From Blastomonas fulva (GTDB lineage: Bacteria > Pseudomonadota > Alphaproteobacteria > Sphingomonadales > Sphingomonadaceae): 64,000 nucleotides of DNA. The number at the start of each line of letters is the position of its first letter. The first letter of the stretch is position 1. This document shows, in pieces, positions 41,341 through 50,482 of the stretch. The stretch covers positions 806,001 to 870,000 of the forward strand of contig NZ_CP020083.1 of the NCBI RefSeq assembly GCF_003431825.1, given 5' to 3'. Under the pieces are notes generated by a model. It saw only the letters and a program-made list of their open reading frames with translations, had not been told where the DNA came from and ran no database searches. Both the position numbers and the translations under genes were made by a program.

Positions 41341-42114
41341 TTGACCAATACTGACCTCCCCCTCCTCACCTCGCCTGCCCTCGGTGCAATAGCGCACGGC
41401 TTCACCGGGCGGCGCGGCGGCGTTTCGACCGGGCTGGTGGCGGGACTAAACGTCGGGTTGGGTTCGGACGATGATCCGGCAGCGGTGGCGCAAAACCGCA
41501 GGCTGGCGACAGAGGCGATCTTGCCCGGTGGGGCTTTGGTGACGCTGCATCAGGTGCACAGCGCCGATGTCATCCGCGTCAACGCAGCGATCCCCATCGA
41601 TGACCGCCCCAAAGCCGACGCGATGATCACCGACCGGCCCGGGTTGCTGCTGGGCGTGCTGGGTGCGGATTGCCCGCCGATCCTGTTCGCGGACGAGGCG
41701 GCGCAGATCATCGGCGCAGCGCATTCGGGCTGGAAGGGGGCGTTTGCCGGGGTTGGCGAGGCGACGGTCGCCGCGATGGAAAAGCTCGGCGCGGATCGGA
41801 CGCGGATCGTCGCGGCGATCGGCCCATGCATCCAGCAGAAAAGCTATGAGGTCGATAGCGGCTTCTACGTCCGTTTCTGCGAGGCCGATCCCGAAAACGA
41901 GCGCTTCTTCCGCGAAGGCAGGCCCGATCACTACCAGTTCGATCTGGAGGGCTTCATCGCATCGCGGCTGGCGCAATGCGGTATCGGCACGGTGCATGTG
42001 AGCGGGGTGGACACCTATTCGGATGCGGCCGGCTATTACAGCTTCCGCCGCGCGACACATCGTGGCGAGCCGGACTATGGCCGACAGATGGGGGCGATCG
42101 GGTTGCGATCCTGA
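41341..42114 (+). CDS. pgeF: PgeF/YfiH-family protein (multicopper-oxidase-like laccase domain)
   Basis: The 257-residue product belongs to the YfiH/LACC1 family, whose members act on purine nucleosides and clear wrongly cross-linked peptidoglycan precursors. The family metal-site residues are visible in LHQVHSADVIRV, LGADCPPILFAD and AAHSGWKGAFAG, with IGPCIQQKSYEVD further on. The start is TTG 41341, right after the preceding repeat; no ATG is available upstream in frame. Normal length. Confidence 0.9.
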   Translation: MTNTDLPLLTSPALGAIAHGFTGRRGGVSTGLVAGLNVGLGSDDDPAAVAQNRRLATEAILPGGALVTLHQVHSADVIRVNAAIPIDDRPKADAMITDRPGLLLGVLGADCPPILFADEAAQIIGAAHSGWKGAFAGVGEATVAAMEKLGADRTRIVAAIGPCIQQKSYEVDSGFYVRFCEADPENERFFREGRPDHYQFDLEGFIASRLAQCGIGTVHVSGVDTYSDAAGYYSFRRATHRGEPDYGRQMGAIGLRS

Positions 42115-42118
42115 CTCT

Positions 42119-42241
42119 CCCCTCCCGCTCGCGGGAGGGGTGGCAGAGCCGAAGGCGAAGCCGGGGTGGGGCTGCAGTCTTGCCTTTTCAGGCCCACCCC
42201 GGTTCTGCAAGCTGAACCTGCCCCTCCCGCAAGCGGGAGGG
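42119..42241. repeat. Palindromic intergenic repeat (CCCGCTTGCGGG family)
   Basis: Inverted arms CCCCTCCCGCTCGCGGGAGG (42119-42140) and CCCCTCCCGCAAGCGGGAGG (42221-42241) flank a core of about 80 bases. Same family as the elements at 20731 and 27656. It fills the gap between pgeF and the transporter gene. Confidence 0.82.
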
Positions 42242-42265
42242 AAGACAAGAGGGAACACGTTCGCA

Positions 42266-43669
42266 TTGACCAACATCTGGGGCCTCATCATCGGCATCGC
42301 GGGTTTCGCGCTGACCCTTGTCACGCCCGCGCCGGGCGGGATGGAACCGCAGGCGTGGAGCACCGCGGGGCTGGTGTGGTGGATGGCGGCATGGTGGATG
42401 ACGCAGGTCGTGCCCCTGACCGTCACCGCACTGCTGCCGTTCGTGGTGCTGCCGCTGACCGGGGTGATGAGCGCCAACGACATCGCGGCGGAATATTACT
42501 CGCCGATCCTGTTCCTGATCCTGGGCGGCGCGTTTCTGGCGCTGGCGATCGAGCGGGTGGGGCTGCACAAGAGGCTCGCGCTCGCGATCGTCAACCGATC
42601 GGGGCACACCTCGGCGCAACTGCTGTTCGCGTTCATGATCGCGACCGCGACGCTTTCGCTGCTGATCTCGAACACCTCGACCACCCTGATCATGGTGCCG
42701 ATCGCCAGCGCGGTGCTGCTCGCGGGCAATGTGCCTGAGGGCGAGACCGAGGGGCTTCCCGGCGCGCTGATGATGGGCATCGCCTTTGCCGCGTCGATCG
42801 GTGGCCTTGGGACCTTGGTCGGATCGCCGACCAATGCGATTGCCGCAGGTCTGCTCGAGAAGACCACCGGCCTGCAGATCGGCTTTGCCGAATGGGCGGC
42901 GTACGGCATGCCGATCGTGATCCTTTCGGTGCCGATCGCGGCCTATATCCTTGCCCGTGTGCAGAAGCTCAGCCGCCACCCCTTCGATGTCGATGCCGCG
43001 CGCAGCGCGATCGCCCGGCAGGACCAGTGGAGCGTTTCCGAGCGGCGGCTGGTGCCGGTGATCGTCTTGGTGGTGGTCGCGTGGATCCTGCAGCCCTGGT
43101 TCAGCGACATGCTGCCTGCAGGCGCGCTCACCGACGGAACGATCGCGGTGATTGCAGGGATTGCTTTGTTCATCCTGCCCGATGGCACCGGTCGCCCGAT
43201 GCTGGTGTGGAAGGAGGCCAACCGCGCGCCGTGGGATGTGATCATGATGTTCGGCGGCGGGCTGGCGCTCGCAGCCGGGATCGGCGCGTCGGGGCTGGAC
43301 AGCTGGATCGGAACCGTGCTCGAGCCGCTGGCGGGCGTGCCGCTGATCGTGATCGCACTCGCGCTGACCGCTTTGGTCGTGCTGGTCACCGAGTTTGCCA
43401 GCAATGTCGCCACCGCGAGCGGGGTGATGCCGGTGGTCGCGGCGCTGATCGTGACCCTGGGGGTCGATCCGGTGCTGCTGGCGATGCCGGTGGCGATGGC
43501 GGCGAGCTGGGGCTTCATGCTGCCCTCGGGCACAGGTCCCAACGCCATCGCCTGGGCCAGCGGCAATATCTCGCTGCCGCGCCAGCTGAAGGCCGGACTG
43601 ATGCTCGATATCGCAGGCGTTCCCCTCATGGTCGGCACGATCTGGGTGGTTTCCTTTGTAATCAGTTGA
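42266..43669 (+). CDS. SLC13/DASS-family anion transporter
   Basis: A sodium-coupled importer of dicarboxylates or similar anions in the inner membrane. The start is TTG 42266 (TNIWGLIIGIAGFALTLV follows), with AGAGGGA about 10 nt upstream, giving 467 residues; the frame stays open back through the repeat, but that part is not transporter-like. About eleven hydrophobic segments are present, with the two SNT-type signature loops of the family: LLISNTSTTLIMVPIA near residue 133 and TEFASNVATASGVMPVV near residue 377. The substrate cannot be told from sequence. Confidence 0.9.
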   Translation: MTNIWGLIIGIAGFALTLVTPAPGGMEPQAWSTAGLVWWMAAWWMTQVVPLTVTALLPFVVLPLTGVMSANDIAAEYYSPILFLILGGAFLALAIERVGLHKRLALAIVNRSGHTSAQLLFAFMIATATLSLLISNTSTTLIMVPIASAVLLAGNVPEGETEGLPGALMMGIAFAASIGGLGTLVGSPTNAIAAGLLEKTTGLQIGFAEWAAYGMPIVILSVPIAAYILARVQKLSRHPFDVDAARSAIARQDQWSVSERRLVPVIVLVVVAWILQPWFSDMLPAGALTDGTIAVIAGIALFILPDGTGRPMLVWKEANRAPWDVIMMFGGGLALAAGIGASGLDSWIGTVLEPLAGVPLIVIALALTALVVLVTEFASNVATASGVMPVVAALIVTLGVDPVLLAMPVAMAASWGFMLPSGTGPNAIAWASGNISLPRQLKAGLMLDIAGVPLMVGTIWVVSFVIS

Positions 43670-43739
43670 GTGCTCGGGCATAGATGGCGGCAGAACAAGG
43701 GACGGGCCAAAGCCCCGCCCAGACCGCAGGAACCCAATC

Positions 43740-45065
43740 ATGACCGACACTCCGATCAAGCCGATCACCACCCCCACCCCGCGCCGCAAACCCAAGCCCA
43801 AGGTGGCGACATTGGGCGGACGCAAGCTCAAGCCCGCCACCTTGATGATGGGCCATGGCTTCGACCCGGTGCTCTCCGAAGGATCGCTGAAAGCCCCGAT
43901 CTTCCTCACCTCGACTTTCGCGTTCGAGAACGCAGCGGCGGGCAAGCGCCATTTCGAAGGGCTGACCGGCAAGCGTCCCGGCGGTGCCGAGGGCCTGGTC
44001 TATTCGCGTTTCAACGGCCCCAATCAGGAGATTCTCGAGGATCGGCTGAGCATCTGGGACGATGCCGAAGATTCGCTGGTCTTCTCCAGCGGCATGTCGG
44101 CCATAGCGACGCTGCTGCTCGCTTATTGCAGCAACAACGATGTCATCGTCCATTCGGGTCCGCTTTATGCCGCGACCGAGACGATGATCGCGCGCATCCT
44201 GTCGCGCTTCGGCATCACCTATCTCGACTTCCCCGCAGGCGCGACCCGCGAGGAAATCGACATGGTGATGGAACAGGCGAAGGACATGGCGACCAGGCAG
44301 GGCGGCCGCGTGGCGATGATCTATCTGGAAAGCCCCGCCAACCCGACCAATGCGCTGGTTGATATCGAGGCGGTGGCAGCCTCGCGCGACGCGGTGCTGG
44401 GCGGCGAGACCCCGACCCCGATCGCGATCGACAACACCTTCCTGGGTCCGCTGTGGCAGCAGCCTTTGCACCATGGCGCGGACATCGTCGTCTACAGCCT
44501 CACCAAATATGTCGGTGGGCACAGCGATCTGGTCGCAGGCGGGCTTTCGGGCCCCAAGAAGTGGATGGACCCGGTGCGCGCGCTGCGCAACACCATCGGC
44601 ACGATCTGCGATCCCAACACCGCCTGGATGCTGATGCGGTCGCTCGAAACGGTCGAGCTGCGCATGAACCGCGCGGGCGAGAACGCGGCAAAGGTCTGCG
44701 AATTCCTCGCGCAGCACCCCAAGGTCGATGGCCTAGGCTATCTGGGCATGATCCACGATGCGCGCCAGCAGGACATCTTCGACCGGCATTGCTCGGGCGC
44801 GGGATCGACCTTCTCGCTGTTCATCAAGGGCGGTGAGGCCGAGAGCTTCCGCTTCCTCGATTCGATGGTGATCGCCAAGCTGGCCGTCAGCCTGGGCGGC
44901 ACCGAGACGCTCGCCAGCCACCCTGCGGCGATGACCCATCTGTCGGTGCCCGATGCGCGCAAGGCGGCGCTGGGGATCACCGACAATCTGGTGCGCATCT
45001 CGATCGGCGTGGAAGACCCCGACGACCTGATCGCCGATTTCGAACAGGCGCTCGAAGCGGTGTGA
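43740..45065 (+). CDS. Cystathionine gamma-synthase family PLP enzyme
   Basis: A pyridoxal-phosphate enzyme of the Cys/Met metabolism family. In the 441-residue protein the PLP-binding lysine is K256 in YSLTKYVGGHSDLVAGG; other family blocks are YSRFNGPNQEILEDRLSIWD and SSGMSAIATLLLAYCSNNDV. The N-terminal extension of about 30 basic residues (PTPRRKPKPKVATLGGRKLK) is unusual for the biosynthetic enzymes. Cystathionine synthase, a lyase or methionine gamma-lyase are all possible. It is convergent with the glycosyltransferase gene; a hairpin lies between them. Confidence 0.88.
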   Translation: MTDTPIKPITTPTPRRKPKPKVATLGGRKLKPATLMMGHGFDPVLSEGSLKAPIFLTSTFAFENAAAGKRHFEGLTGKRPGGAEGLVYSRFNGPNQEILEDRLSIWDDAEDSLVFSSGMSAIATLLLAYCSNNDVIVHSGPLYAATETMIARILSRFGITYLDFPAGATREEIDMVMEQAKDMATRQGGRVAMIYLESPANPTNALVDIEAVAASRDAVLGGETPTPIAIDNTFLGPLWQQPLHHGADIVVYSLTKYVGGHSDLVAGGLSGPKKWMDPVRALRNTIGTICDPNTAWMLMRSLETVELRMNRAGENAAKVCEFLAQHPKVDGLGYLGMIHDARQQDIFDRHCSGAGSTFSLFIKGGEAESFRFLDSMVIAKLAVSLGGTETLASHPAAMTHLSVPDARKAALGITDNLVRISIGVEDPDDLIADFEQALEAV

Positions 45066-45071
45066 TCTTGT

Positions 45072-45102
45072 GTCCGGCCCTCGGCGTGTCCGGGGGCCGG
45101 AC
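45072..45102. terminator. Hairpin between convergent genes
   Basis: GTCCGGCCC pairs with GGGCCGGAC around a 13-nt loop. There is no good T-run on either side, so it may act as a bidirectional stop only weakly. Confidence 0.45.
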
Positions 45103-45121
45103 AGCTTTCAGCGGCTCATTT

Positions 45122-46303
45122 CTAGCGGATGGCGCGGTAGGGAACGCCGCCGCTTCCCGCCTGGCGTTGGCGGATCAGGCGGATATAGGTCGCGGCCAGT
45201 CCGCCGTTGATCCGGTCCCAGCTGTATTTCTCGCTGCGCCGAACACCGGCCATGCCATGCGCGTGGCGCAGTTCGGGATTGCCGCAATAGGCCTGCAGCG
45301 CATCGGCGAATTCCACCGTGGCCCCTGGGCGCACCAACTGGCCGGTCACGCCATGCTCGACCAGGCTTTCGCTGCCGGTCGCGCGCGCGGCGACCACGGG
45401 CAATCCGCACGCCATGGCCTCAAGCGTCACGTTGCCGAAGGTCTCGGTGATCGAGGGGTTGAAGAACAGATCCATGCTGGCGACCGCACGGCCCAGATCC
45501 GCCCCGCCCTGAAAGCCTGCGAACACCGCGCCGGGAAGCCGCGATTCGAACCAGCCGCGCGCGGGCCCCTCGCCCACCACCAGCACCTGATGCGGCACGT
45601 TGCGGCGGATCAGCCGGTCGATGGTGTCTGAGAACACATCGAGGCCCTTTTCCATCACCAGCCGGCCGAGAAAGCCGATCACCGGGACATCGTCCTTCAG
45701 CCCCAGGCTGCGGCGCCAGTCCATGTCGCGCACTTGCGGGTTGAAGATGTGCTTGTCGACGCCGCGCGACCAGATGCCGACATCATAGCTCATCCGCTGT
45801 TCGCGCAGCACCTGCGCCATCGAATCGGACGGCGCGACGATGGCGTCGCACTTGCGGTACAGGCGGCGCAGGATCGCCTCGAGCACCGGCTCCAGAAACG
45901 CCATGTTGTAATAGCGCGGATAGGTCTCGAACCGGGTGTGCACCGACCCCAGCACCGGCAGGTTGTGCTTCTGCGCCCAGCGCACCGCGCTGTGCCCGGC
46001 GCTGTCCGGGCTGGAGACATGCACGATGTTGGGCGCGAAGCGGTTGAGGTCCTTCTTGATCGACGGCGGCAGCAACGTGGTGACGCGATATTCGCTGCGC
46101 CCCGGGATCGGCAGCGAGGGCAGGCTCACCAGATCGCCCGCAGGCTCGAACGCCGGGGTCTTGGTGGTGGGCGAGTAGACGCGCACCGCCGCGCCATGGT
46201 CGAGCAGCCAGCCCACCAGCCTGTTGAGAGCCTGGTTGGCGCCATCGCGCACGTAATTGTAGTTGCCGCTGAACAGCGCGATGCGAAGATCGGAAATATC
46301 CAT
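45122..46303 (-). CDS. Family 4 glycosyltransferase
   Basis: A GT-B fold enzyme that transfers a sugar from a nucleotide donor, cytoplasmic or membrane-associated. The 393-residue product has the Gly-rich N-terminal domain (RIALFSGNYNYVRDGANQAL) and the C-terminal donor domain with VPVIGFLGRLVMEKGLDVF, the ITETFGNVTLEAMACGLPVV E-x7-E motif and VTGQLVRPG. It resembles the alpha-mannosyltransferase/GtfA-like group acting on glycolipids. It follows the CBS-domain gene in the core cluster; acceptor unknown. Confidence 0.88.
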   Translation of the reverse strand: MDISDLRIALFSGNYNYVRDGANQALNRLVGWLLDHGAAVRVYSPTTKTPAFEPAGDLVSLPSLPIPGRSEYRVTTLLPPSIKKDLNRFAPNIVHVSSPDSAGHSAVRWAQKHNLPVLGSVHTRFETYPRYYNMAFLEPVLEAILRRLYRKCDAIVAPSDSMAQVLREQRMSYDVGIWSRGVDKHIFNPQVRDMDWRRSLGLKDDVPVIGFLGRLVMEKGLDVFSDTIDRLIRRNVPHQVLVVGEGPARGWFESRLPGAVFAGFQGGADLGRAVASMDLFFNPSITETFGNVTLEAMACGLPVVAARATGSESLVEHGVTGQLVRPGATVEFADALQAYCGNPELRHAHGMAGVRRSEKYSWDRINGGLAATYIRLIRQRQAGSGGVPYRAIR

Positions 46304-46359
46304 GATCGCCCCGCCTTAGGCGCGCGCCGACCGAAAAGCCAGAGCGCGTGGGCCGCCGC

Positions 46360-47289
46360 TCACGCCTCTGCCACGGCCTGTTCGACCGGTGGCAGCAGGC
46401 GAATGCGCGTGACCCGGCGTTCGTCGCCATCGACGATCTCCAGCCGCCAGCCGCTTTCGTGGTCCAGGATGCGTCCGGGCGCGGGCACCTCGCCCGCCAG
46501 GATGAAAGCCAGCCCGCCCAGCGTGTCGACATCCTCGTCGATCTCGCCCAGCGCGGAATCGATCAGCTTGGCGACATCGTCGAGCTCGGCGCGGGCATCC
46601 GCGTCCCAGCTGCCGTCCTCGCTGCGGGTCACCAAGGTCTCGGGCTCGTCGTCGTGCTCATCCTCGATGTCACCGACGATTTCCTCGACCAGATCCTCGA
46701 TCGTCACCAGCCCCTCGGTGCCCGAATATTCGTCGATGACGATGGCAAGGTGCGTGCGTGTCTGGCGCATTTCGGCAAGCAGATCGAGCACGCCCATGGT
46801 TTCGGGAACGAAGCGTGGCTGGCGGATCAGATTGTCCCAGGTCTCGGGCCGCTGGCCATCGGTGGCGATGATCGGGAAGACGTCCTTGATATGGACCATG
46901 CCGACGATGTGATCGAGCGAGCCTTCGTACACCGGCACGCGGCTGTGACCGTGTTCGGCGAAGATCTGGACCAGCGCATCGAAGCTGGCGTGCTTGTCGA
47001 TGGCGATGATGTCGCTGCGCGGCACCGCGACATCGTCGACGTCGTGCTCGCTGAAGTGCAGCAGGTTACGCAGCATCTCGCGCTCGACGCGGGACAGGTC
47101 TCCCTTGGCGGAAGCTCCGTCGCCATCGTCATCATCCTCATGCTCGTCGATGGCCTCTTCGAGCTGGGCGCGCAACGACTGGTCGTGGCTTTCTCCGAAC
47201 AGCAGGGCCTTCAGACCCCGCCAAATTCGCCCCGTGCCCTCGTCGTTCGCAGCGGATTTACCGCCGCCATTACTGTCTCCGTCTGCCAT
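46360..47289 (-). CDS. CBS-domain protein with CorC/HlyC domain
   Basis: The 309-residue cytoplasmic protein has an acidic N-terminal stretch (EEAIDEHEDDDDGDG), two CBS domains (about residues 75-200, with VAVPRSDIIAIDKHASFDAL and VPVYEGSLDHIVGMVHIKDV), and the C-terminal CorC/HlyC transporter-associated domain (about 215-300, AFILAGEVPAPGRILDH). Members are linked to magnesium and cobalt homeostasis. In alphaproteobacteria it typically follows ybeY, as here. Confidence 0.93.
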   Translation of the reverse strand: MADGDSNGGGKSAANDEGTGRIWRGLKALLFGESHDQSLRAQLEEAIDEHEDDDDGDGASAKGDLSRVEREMLRNLLHFSEHDVDDVAVPRSDIIAIDKHASFDALVQIFAEHGHSRVPVYEGSLDHIVGMVHIKDVFPIIATDGQRPETWDNLIRQPRFVPETMGVLDLLAEMRQTRTHLAIVIDEYSGTEGLVTIEDLVEEIVGDIEDEHDDEPETLVTRSEDGSWDADARAELDDVAKLIDSALGEIDEDVDTLGGLAFILAGEVPAPGRILDHESGWRLEIVDGDERRVTRIRLLPPVEQAVAEA

Positions 47290-47352
47290 GACTGGCTGTA
47301 TCTTAACCCCGCTCTTGGTTGTTTTGGGAAAGCGCCACGCAATTACGCTGCG

Positions 47353-47847
47353 TCAATATGGATTGTCCAACCCCAGATTGGCAAGGGCTTTCACTTCCAG
47401 CTCCTCCATATGCACCGCATCGGCTTCCTCGATATGGTCATAGCCCACCAGATGCAGCGCGCCATGCGCGATCAGATGGGTGGCGTGTGCCGCGACCGTG
47501 ATGCCCTTCTCCGCAGCCTCGCTGGCGCAGGTCTGGAAGGCGAGCATGATGTCGCCGAGCAGGACCTCGCCATCGTCGGTGTTGGCCAGCGCCCCCAGCA
47601 TATCGGGTTCCAGCATCGGGAAGGACAGCACGTTGGTCGGCTTGTCCTTGCCGCGATAGTCGCGGTTGAGCGCGTGGACCTCATCATCGGTTCCGAAATG
47701 CACGCTCACCGAGACGGTGAACCGCGCATCGGCGAGGCTGCCATAGGGGCTGACCGCGAGGGCTGCGGCAACGGCGCGGGTGGCCAGCGCCTCCCAGTCG
47801 GTGTCCGACGGCCACAGCGGATCGGTGGAGGTTTCGGTTTCGATCAT
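47353..47847 (-). CDS. ybeY: Endoribonuclease/rRNA maturation factor YbeY
   Basis: YbeY is a zinc-dependent RNase for 16S rRNA 3'-end maturation and ribosome quality control. The 164-residue product has LNRDYRGKDKPTNVLSFPML and the zinc motif with H128, H132 and H138 in HLIAHGALHLVGYDH. Normal length. It lies between phoH and the CBS gene; a palindromic repeat separates it from phoH. Confidence 0.96.
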   Translation of the reverse strand: MIETETSTDPLWPSDTDWEALATRAVAAALAVSPYGSLADARFTVSVSVHFGTDDEVHALNRDYRGKDKPTNVLSFPMLEPDMLGALANTDDGEVLLGDIMLAFQTCASEAAEKGITVAAHATHLIAHGALHLVGYDHIEEADAVHMEELEVKALANLGLDNPY

Positions 47848-47861
47848 GGAATCAAGCCCGT

Positions 47862-47946
47862 CCCGTCATTCCCGCAAACGCGGGAATCCCGCTTTGTCGG
47901 GACGGTAGCGCAAAACCGGGACCCCCGCGTACGCGGGGGTGACGGG
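47862..47946. repeat. Short palindromic repeat (CCCGTCATTCCCGC type)
   Basis: Starts with CCCGTCATTCCCGCAAACGC hairpin and ends with CCCCCGCGTACGCGGGGGTG then ACGGG. The outer ends CCCGTCA and TGACGGG are inverted copies. Related to 35567-35649. It occupies most of the phoH-ybeY gap. Confidence 0.78.
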
Positions 47947-47976
47947 CTAGATGATGGGGACCGCGTGATGCGAGCC

Positions 47977-49086
47977 TCACGCATCCTTGCCCTCATAGGC
48001 CTCCACGATGCGGCCGACGATCGGGTGACGGACCACGTCGGCGGCGGTGAAGCGCACCGTGCCGATGCCCTGCACGCCCTCGAGCCGGCTCACCGCATCG
48101 GCAAGGCCAGACGCGCCGACGCCGCCGGGAAGATCGACCTGCTTGGGGTCGCCGCAGATCACCATCCGGCTGTTCATGCCGAAACGGGTCAGGAACATCT
48201 TCATCTGCGCAGGGGTGGTGTTCTGCGCCTCGTCAAGGATGATGAAGCTGTCAGCCAGCGTGCGGCCGCGCATGAACGCCAGCGGGGCGATCTCGATCTC
48301 GCCGCTGGCGATCCGCCGCTCGACCTGTTCGGCAGGCAGCGTGTCGTAGAGCGCGTCGTAGAGCGGGCGAAGGTACGGATCGACCTTCTCCTTCATGTCG
48401 CCGGGCAGGAAGCCCAGCCGCTCGCCCGCCTCGACCGCGGGGCGCGACAGGATCAGCCGGTTGACGCTGCCGGTGATCAGCTGGCTGACCGCCTGCGCCA
48501 CCGCCAGATAGGTCTTGCCGGTGCCCGCCGGGCCCAATGCGAAGATGATGTCGTCGCGTACCAAGGATTTCATGTACTCGGTCTGCGTCGCCGAACGCGG
48601 CACGATGGTCTTCTTGCGCGTGCGGATCATGATGCCGGGCGGTTCTGCCACCTCGGAGCGCACGATGCCTTCCAGCGTCGGCTCAGCCGACATGCTGATC
48701 AGCGCCTCGACCGCGCCTTCATCGATATCCAAACCTTGCTCGATCCTTTTGTGCAGACCCACCAGCACGTCGCGCGCGCGGGCCGCGCTTTCGGCCTCGC
48801 CCTCGATCTGGATGCGGTTGCCGCGCGCCGCGATATACACGCCAAGCCGGTTTTCGATCGCGACGAGGTTCTTGTCGAACTGGCCGAACAGCGGCCCAAG
48901 CAGGGTCGGCTCGTCGAATTCCACCCCGATCCGCGCCTTGTTGGCGGGTTCGGGCCGGTTGAACGGGAAATCGGTGCCATAGACCGGGGAGAGCCTGGCG
49001 CTCTGCGGTTCGGGCTTGCCGCGAAACTTGCCGCCATCGCCGCCGCGCCGGTCGCCGCCGCTGCTGCCGCCCTGCTTGCGCGCCAT
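47977..49086 (-). CDS. phoH: PhoH-like ATPase
   Basis: A cytoplasmic P-loop ATPase; PhoH proteins are thought to act in RNA metabolism alongside YbeY. The 369-residue product has an N-terminal KH-like region, Walker A GPAGTGKTYLAVA near residue 185, and Walker B SFIILDEAQNTTPAQMKMFL followed by GDPKQVDLP. It starts at ATG 49086, overlapping the miaB stop by 1 nt, and the N-terminal 20 residues are Gly/Lys-rich. Confidence 0.95.
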   Translation of the reverse strand: MARKQGGSSGGDRRGGDGGKFRGKPEPQSARLSPVYGTDFPFNRPEPANKARIGVEFDEPTLLGPLFGQFDKNLVAIENRLGVYIAARGNRIQIEGEAESAARARDVLVGLHKRIEQGLDIDEGAVEALISMSAEPTLEGIVRSEVAEPPGIMIRTRKKTIVPRSATQTEYMKSLVRDDIIFALGPAGTGKTYLAVAQAVSQLITGSVNRLILSRPAVEAGERLGFLPGDMKEKVDPYLRPLYDALYDTLPAEQVERRIASGEIEIAPLAFMRGRTLADSFIILDEAQNTTPAQMKMFLTRFGMNSRMVICGDPKQVDLPGGVGASGLADAVSRLEGVQGIGTVRFTAADVVRHPIVGRIVEAYEGKDA

Positions 49087-50471
49087 CAGGCGGTCACCAG
49101 CGCAAGGGCCTGGCCCTCGAGGCTGTTGGGCCCGGCGGAGACAAGTTCGACATCGATCAGATCGCCGATCCCGGCGCCAGGCGCCACGACATGCACCGAT
49201 TGCAGCCAGGGCGACTTGCCGACCAGCTGACCCGGCTTGCGGCCCTCGCGTTCGAGCAGCACGCGCGTGCGCTGGCCGACGGTGGTCTGGTTGAAGGCCT
49301 GTTGCTGCTCGCCCAGCAATGACTGCAGGCGCTGCAACCGCTCGTCCATGATCTCGGGGCTGATCTGATCCTCCATGTCGGCAGCGGGCGTGCCGGGGCG
49401 CGATGAATATTTGAAGCTGTAGGCCTGCGCGTAATTGGCGGCGCGCACGATATCGAGCGTCGCCTGGAAGTCCGCCTCGGTCTCGCCGGGGAAGCCGACG
49501 ATAAAGTCACCCGAAAGCGCGATATCGGGCCGTGCGGCCCGCACCTTGTCGATGATCGCCAGATAGCTCGCCGCATTGTGGCTGCGGTTCATCGCCTTGA
49601 GTATGCGATCCGAGCCCGACTGCACCGGCAGATGCAGATAGGGCATCAGCTTGTCGATATCGCGATGCGCGGCGATCAGGCCGTCGGTCATGTCGTTGGG
49701 ATGGCTGGTGGTGTAGCGGATCCGCTCCAGCCCGGGCATCGCGGCCAGCACCTCGATCAGCCCTTCGAGCCCCTGGCTGCGACCGCTGGCATCATCGCCC
49801 GTCCAGGCGTTGACGTTCTGGCCGAGCAGGGTGATTTCCTTCACCCCGCCATCGACCAGCGCCTTGGCCTCCTCGACCAGATCGGCGAACGGGCGGCTAA
49901 TTTCGGCACCGCGGGTATAGGGCACCACGCAATAGGTGCAGAACTTGTCGCAGCCTTCCTGCACGGTGAGGAAGGCGGAAGGGCGCGGCTGGCGGGCGCG
50001 TCCGGGCAGCGCACCGAATTTGGTGACCGCAGGCATGTCGGTGTCGACCGCCGTTTTCCGGGTACTGCGCGCCTGCTCGATCAATTGCGGCAGGCGGTGA
50101 TAGGCCTGCGGCCCCACGACGATGTCGACGGTCGGTGCGCGCCGGGCGATTTCCTCGCCCTCGGCCTGCGCCACACAGCCTGCGACCGCGATCATCGGCT
50201 TGGAACCGTCTTCGCGCTTCAACCTACCGATATCCGAATAGACCCGCGCCACTGCCTTCTCGCGGATGTGGCAGGTGTTGAGGATCACCAGATCGGCATC
50301 CTCGCGCTGGTCTGCGGCCTGCATCCCCTGCGCGCTAAGCATCTCGCTCATCCGCTCGCCGTCATAGACGTTCATCTGGCAGCCGAACGAGGTGACGAAA
50401 TAGCGGCGGGGTCCGCCTTCCGGATCAGGCACGGAAGACGGGGGCACAAGTGTATCGGTGGATTGGCTCAT
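49086..50471 (-). CDS. miaB: tRNA-2-methylthio-N6-dimethylallyladenosine synthase MiaB
   Basis: MiaB is a radical SAM methylthiotransferase acting on i6A37 of tRNAs that read UNN codons. The 461-residue product has the three N-terminal cluster cysteines (SFGCQMNVYDGERM, NTCHIREKA, AVAGCVAQAEG), the radical SAM motif CDKFCTYC near residue 175, and a C-terminal TRAM domain. It is coupled to phoH by a TGATG overlap and lies 11 nt after plsC. Confidence 0.97.
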   Translation of the reverse strand: MSQSTDTLVPPSSVPDPEGGPRRYFVTSFGCQMNVYDGERMSEMLSAQGMQAADQREDADLVILNTCHIREKAVARVYSDIGRLKREDGSKPMIAVAGCVAQAEGEEIARRAPTVDIVVGPQAYHRLPQLIEQARSTRKTAVDTDMPAVTKFGALPGRARQPRPSAFLTVQEGCDKFCTYCVVPYTRGAEISRPFADLVEEAKALVDGGVKEITLLGQNVNAWTGDDASGRSQGLEGLIEVLAAMPGLERIRYTTSHPNDMTDGLIAAHRDIDKLMPYLHLPVQSGSDRILKAMNRSHNAASYLAIIDKVRAARPDIALSGDFIVGFPGETEADFQATLDIVRAANYAQAYSFKYSSRPGTPAADMEDQISPEIMDERLQRLQSLLGEQQQAFNQTTVGQRTRVLLEREGRKPGQLVGKSPWLQSVHVVAPGAGIGDLIDVELVSAGPNSLEGQALALVTA

Positions 50472-50482
50472 GGATACAGCCG

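Noticed and set aside
42023..42265. N-terminal extension of the SLC13 transporter through the palindromic repeat
   Set aside because: The frame is open but overlaps pgeF and the repeat; transporter similarity and a ribosome site begin at TTG 42266.
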